DNA of 6,861 nt, taken from NCBI GenBank assembly GCA_903909925.1, contig CAIVXR010000287.1, positions 1-6,861 of the forward strand, read 5' to 3'. Below are positions 6,107 through 6,861 of the stretch, one piece after another. Under the pieces are notes generated by a model. It was not told where the DNA came from, did no database searches, and worked only from the letters and a program-made list of their open reading frames with translations. Source of the stretch: an uncultured beta proteobacterium. GTDB lineage: Bacteria > Pseudomonadota > Gammaproteobacteria > Burkholderiales > Burkholderiaceae. Every line of letters begins with the position of its first letter. Position 1 is the first letter of the stretch. Made by a program: the position numbers and the translations under genes.

Positions 6107-6702
6107 AAGTAGTCATCAAAACTAAGGCCATCCTTTGGGTGGCCTTTTTTACTATCCTGAGTTCACCGCTCTTAGTCAGTGCTGCACCACCCGATGCTGC
6201 TGCCGGTAAAGTAAAGGCACAAACCTGTTTTGCGTGTCATGGAGAAAGTGGCATCTCGATTTCATCAGAGATTCCAAACCTTGCAGCACAACCAGCCTTA
6301 TCAATTACCTATCAGTTGATCCAGTTCAGAGGACAGCAACGCAAGGGCGGAGCAATGGAAGCGTTAGCAGCCGCTCTGAGCGATCAAGATATGCGCGATA
6401 TTGCCGCTTACTATGCAGCTCTGCCACCACCACCAGCGAAGTCAGGTAATGCCGATAAGATTGCTAAAGGTCAGCAGATTGCAGGCACTCAATACTGCAA
6501 CTCCTGTCATGGTGCTCAGCTGCAAGGTCAAAAACATATTGCTCGCCTGGCGGGGCAGTCCCCTGAATACCTCATCACACAATTAAAAAATATCCGCTCT
6601 GGGGCCCGTATTGATATGGATGGGACAATGGGTAGTGCAGCGCGAGGCTTAAGTGATGATGATATTGAATCTTTAGCTGCATACGCTGCTTCCCTCAATT
6701 GA
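6103..6702 (+). CDS. Diheme cytochrome c, c4-like, electron acceptor of the dehydrogenase
   Basis: This is a 199-residue periplasmic cytochrome with two tandem c-type domains. The heme-binding motifs are CFACH (42-46) and CNSCH (132-136). Likely distal ligands are Met85 in GGAMEAL and Met176 in DGTMGSA. Each domain has the c4-like pattern of a motif, a GQxR/GQSPEYL helix and a final DIAAYYAAL / DIESLAAYAASL helix, joined by a proline-rich hinge PPPPAKSG (108-115). Residues 1-27 are a signal peptide (KVVIKTK, hydrophobic core, cleavage near VSA/APP). It would carry electrons from the upstream dehydrogenase to a terminal oxidase. ATG 6103 overlaps the dehydrogenase TGA, so translation is likely coupled. 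No ribosome binding site stands out, and the next in-frame start, GTG 6139, would lose the basic N-region. A canonical intrinsic terminator lies within codons 8-16. Confidence 0.93.
   Translation: MKVVIKTKAILWVAFFTILSSPLLVSAAPPDAAAGKVKAQTCFACHGESGISISSEIPNLAAQPALSITYQLIQFRGQQRKGGAMEALAAALSDQDMRDIAAYYAALPPPPAKSGNADKIAKGQQIAGTQYCNSCHGAQLQGQKHIARLAGQSPEYLITQLKNIRSGARIDMDGTMGSAARGLSDDDIESLAAYAASLN
6124..6150 (+). terminator. Intrinsic terminator inside the cytochrome signal-peptide codons
   Basis: AAGGCCATCC (6124-6133) pairs with GGGTGGCCTT (6137-6146) as a continuous 10-bp stem with a TTT triloop (one G-U pair). It runs straight into TTTTTT at 6145-6150. This has every sign of a Rho-independent terminator and begins 18 bases after the dehydrogenase stop codon. 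Yet it lies in the cytochrome reading frame, encoding the end of its basic region and the start of its hydrophobic core. Either it is an attenuator reducing cytochrome mRNA, or coupled translation keeps it open. Confidence 0.7.
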
Positions 6703-6714
6703 TTCTGAACTAAG

Positions 6715-6726
6715 TTGCTTGCTTGC
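6715..6726 (+). repeat. TTGC tetranucleotide repeat, three copies, at the acyltransferase start
   Basis: TTGC is repeated three times without interruption, and the third copy supplies the presumed TTG start. Three copies are too few to infer frequent slippage, but a change of one unit would shift which copy is in frame. Confidence 0.5.
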
Positions 6727-6861
6727 AGTCAAAAAACCATTTTCTTCTCGTTGATTTCTTAAAGACTTTTGCTGCTTTAACAATCATTCTTCATCATTTC
6801 TCAAGCTACGGCCAGATTGCGCAAGATGCTCGGCAATTGCTGCCAGGGATCATGACTTGCT
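6723..6861 (+). CDS. Membrane acyltransferase (acyltransferase-3 family), N-terminus only
   Basis: A plus-strand frame opens after TAA 6711-6713 and runs to the window edge. The only standard start in it is TTG 6723, giving 46 visible residues. They read MQSKNHFLLVDFLKTF, then AALTIILHHFSSYGQ, then IAQDARQLLPGIMTC. The pattern of a basic start, VDFLKTFAALTIILHHF as first membrane helix and a conserved His-His-Phe is that of OafA/YrhL-type acyltransferases, which move acetyl or other acyl groups onto surface polysaccharides or lipids. Most of the gene lies outside the window, so the acceptor cannot be guessed. It begins 20 bases after the cytochrome stop, same strand, with only a weak ribosome binding site. 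TTG start codons are rare and here the start lies in a TTGC repeat, so the true start may differ. Confidence 0.7.
   Translation, partial: MQSKNHFLLVDFLKTFAALTIILHHFSSYGQIAQDARQLLPGIMTC

Noticed and set aside
6759..6780. TTAAAG...CTTTAA inverted repeat as a terminator after the cytochrome gene
   Set aside because: It has only six A/T-rich pairs with a 10-base loop and no T-tract, and it lies within the acyltransferase codons.
6801..6861. Minus-strand open stretch ending in TGA at 6803-6801 that could be the C-terminus of a convergent gene
   Set aside because: The plus-strand frame over the same bases encodes a recognisable acyltransferase first helix and extends back to 6714, so the minus-strand frame is its shadow.

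Overview
The window looks like chromosomal DNA of a freshwater betaproteobacterium of the Burkholderiaceae, most like Polynucleobacter. This is an inference. It rests on moderate GC, dense packing of genes, a Bug-type solute-binding protein, an enol-lactonase-like hydrolase with the betaproteobacterial style of motifs, and a periplasmic dehydrogenase paired with a diheme cytochrome c. No phage, IS element, CRISPR array, tRNA or rRNA was seen.

Layout. Positions 1-762 (minus strand) hold the first 254 codons of a Bug/TctC periplasmic solute-binding protein whose C-terminus lies outside the window. A 100-bp divergent intergenic region with short A-rich direct repeats separates it from a plus-strand alpha/beta hydrolase close to 3-oxoadipate enol-lactonase (PcaD). 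Its 5' end carries an odd 17-nt direct-repeat arrangement that puts the best ribosome binding site and ATG out of frame. Next come an HdeD/DUF308-type membrane protein (1747-2325) and a small basic 58-residue protein of unknown function (2369-2545) with a strong hairpin inside its reading frame. A TonB-dependent outer-membrane receptor (2574-4751) follows.

After a 125-bp gap with a good sigma-70-like promoter comes a two-gene operon. It encodes a secreted sorbosone-dehydrogenase-like six-bladed beta-propeller, probably a PQQ enzyme (4877-6106), and a diheme c4-like cytochrome c (6103-6702) that overlaps it by ATGA. A textbook intrinsic terminator (6124-6150) sits just after the dehydrogenase stop but inside the signal-peptide codons of the cytochrome. 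It could limit how much cytochrome is made per dehydrogenase. The last ~140 bases are the N-terminus of a membrane acyltransferase (acyltransferase-3 family), apparently starting at a TTG within a TTGC triplet repeat.

How the genes may work together. The dehydrogenase probably oxidises a sugar or aldehyde in the periplasm and passes electrons to the diheme cytochrome and on to the respiratory chain. The TonB receptor next door may bring in the cofactor, a metal or a substrate, but nothing in the sequence fixes its ligand. The Bug protein and the hydrolase suggest uptake and breakdown of organic acids or aromatic-derived lactones. The most interesting points are the coding-region terminator, the out-of-frame start of the hydrolase, and the hairpin-bearing small ORF upstream of the receptor.
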